The translations under genes and the position numbers were made by a program. A stretch of 64,000 nucleotides of DNA from Oribacterium sp. C9. GTDB taxonomy: Bacteria > Bacillota > Clostridia > Lachnospirales > Lachnospiraceae. A model generated the notes under the pieces. It saw only the letters and a program-made list of their open reading frames with translations. It made no database searches and was not told the DNA's origin. Location: contig NZ_MUHW01000002.1 in assembly GCF_002007235.1 (NCBI RefSeq), positions 62,001 through 126,000 on the forward strand, written 5' to 3'. Of the stretch, positions 63,016 through 64,000 are shown in pieces (position 1 is the first letter of the stretch; every line of letters begins with the position of its first letter).

Positions 63016-64000
63016 CCTGAGCCTCTCTTCCCTCTGCTTTTGATTCCGAAGTCACACTGCCCGCAGAAGGTGCCGTTTCTTCAACCACGACCGTTCCGTA
63101 GGATTCTGCGGAATATGGTCCCACCTCTTCCGAAGCGTCTGTTTCAGCCTGAGTTCCCTCATCATCCAGAAATCCAAGTATCTGATTTATGACCGCAACA
63201 TTTTCCTTTACAGTGACTGTTATCATAGGAAGATATCTTCGCTCATCTATACCTGAGTTCTGCTCTGCCGGTGTGTACTTGACCACGAGAGTATTATCCT
63301 CACCAAGATAAGACGTAAGCTCCGTCCTGTTCAGCACACCGTCTCCTATATCTATAGCATCAAATCCTCCGGTCTGGTTGTTATAGAAACTTAGAGAACC
63401 TCTGAAGGCTCTGATGTTTCCTATCTTATCCTTTGAATCCGGCTCATCTGTGTTTATGCTTTCAATGCTTATGCTCTTTATGTTGTTGCCCTCTCCCAGA
63501 TGATACTCCAGAACTGCAGGCACGACTCCCGACATGGTGTTGTCACTTACGCTATAATTGCCGGACTTCACTTCCGGATCCTTAGCCAGTGCACTGTAAC
63601 TGTACTCATCCCCGACTCTGGTGTTCAGAAGAAGCGAGGAGACCACCATAGTTGCTCCGTAGTTCTCATAACCGGACTGATCTGTAAAGTCAAGTGAAGC
63701 TCCTGTTTCTTCATCCTGGACAAATCCCACAAGCTTCGCATCACTGTAGTAACCTGTCATATAATTTGAAATGTAATATTTAAGGAATCCCAGCTCTGAA
63801 CCGGTAGTCACAGTTTCAGCTATCCTTTGACAATCTCCCACAGGAACATTGATCATTTCCTTACCCGAAAGATCCACAACTTCTCCGGCATCAAGCTTAC
63901 CTATACGGATTACTTTTCCAAATATAAGGATTGCCGCATCCTTGAGAGAATACCGGGATGAATTTGTGAGGCTTCCCTTTATCTCCCCACCTGTATATAC
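63002..64000 (-). CDS. Extracytoplasmic component of the ABC cluster (5' end cut by window edge)
   Basis: The frame is open to the right edge, so the N-terminus is missing. The visible 332 residues have an Asp/Asn/Ser-rich, beta-type pattern (FGKVIRIGKLDAGEVVDLSG) with no membrane segment or enzyme motif and a Glu/Ser-rich C-terminal tail. The GTG at 63877 is internal. Its close linkage to the ATPase and permease suggests an accessory protein of the transporter, but I recognise no family. Confidence 0.6.
   Translation of the reverse strand, partial: VYTGGEIKGSLTNSSRYSLKDAAILIFGKVIRIGKLDAGEVVDLSGKEMINVPVGDCQRIAETVTTGSELGFLKYYISNYMTGYYSDAKLVGFVQDEETGASLDFTDQSGYENYGATMVVSSLLLNTRVGDEYSYSALAKDPEVKSGNYSVSDNTMSGVVPAVLEYHLGEGNNIKSISIESINTDEPDSKDKIGNIRAFRGSLSFYNNQTGGFDAIDIGDGVLNRTELTSYLGEDNTLVVKYTPAEQNSGIDERRYLPMITVTVKENVAVINQILGFLDDEGTQAETDASEEVGPYSAESYGTVVVEETAPSAGSVTSESKAEGREAQDDIA

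Overview
The window reads as chromosomal DNA from an anaerobic Firmicute of the class Clostridia, most likely a member of the Lachnospiraceae. Supporting signs are the CIRCE-controlled hrcA-grpE-dnaK-dnaJ operon, a PerR-reverse rubrerythrin operon, a type III glutamine synthetase, an S-box riboswitch on metK, strong AGGAGG ribosome binding sites and many intrinsic terminators. The genus is an inference. No rRNA, tRNA, CRISPR array, prophage or insertion sequence is visible. About 54 genes are packed mostly on the minus strand; the plus strand carries thiI, rpsT, rfbC, an rluA-type gene, metK and one unknown gene.

Layout: 1-9.7 kb holds thiI (cut by the left edge), then prmA, a cysteine desulfurase, rsmE and the heat-shock operon with its CIRCE operator. 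9.8-18.8 kb holds a secreted 3D-domain protein, holA, a putP-type symporter, a TetR regulator, hemW, ilvE and lepA. 19-25 kb holds rpsT, a multi-branched structured element, comEC, degV and gpmI. 25-31 kb holds a cyclic-nucleotide-binding protein, two secreted cell-wall-repeat proteins, a Tat-exported FMN/FAD reductase, and rubrerythrin with perR. 31-40 kb holds rfbC, a pseudouridine synthase, a sirtuin, 5-formyl-THF cyclo-ligase, a 750 nt gene-free region rich in hairpins, pepT, metA, metK and a membrane protein. 40-48 kb holds the glycolytic run gapA-pgk-tpiA, a Na/Pi transporter with a PhoU domain, a cell-wall amidase and uppP. 48-55 kb holds an overlapping ung-phosphoesterase-BMP cluster, a large choline-binding-repeat protein and an HTH-LicC-LicA fusion. 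55-64 kb holds glnN, fba, thrC, udk, a VanZ-like gene and an ABC export cluster that runs off the right edge.

How the genes work together: gapA, pgk, tpiA, fba and gpmI give most of lower glycolysis, and gapA carries a palindrome fitting the redox repressor Rex. MetA (with the Glu111 signature of acetyl-CoA users) and riboswitch-controlled MetK supply methionine and SAM. The LicC-LicA fusion would make CDP-choline, and three secreted proteins in the window carry repeats of the choline-binding type, so a phosphocholine-decorated surface is a reasonable hypothesis.

The least explained items are the cytoplasmic fusion of a ParB-like segment with a BMP nucleoside-binding domain, overlapping a phosphoesterase and uracil-DNA glycosylase; the HTH-LicC-LicA fusion; and several highly structured intergenic elements, notably 19384-19553, 34770-35262 and 42488-42598. 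Many start codons were moved inward because a strong ribosome binding site, an operator or a terminator lies inside the longest open frame.
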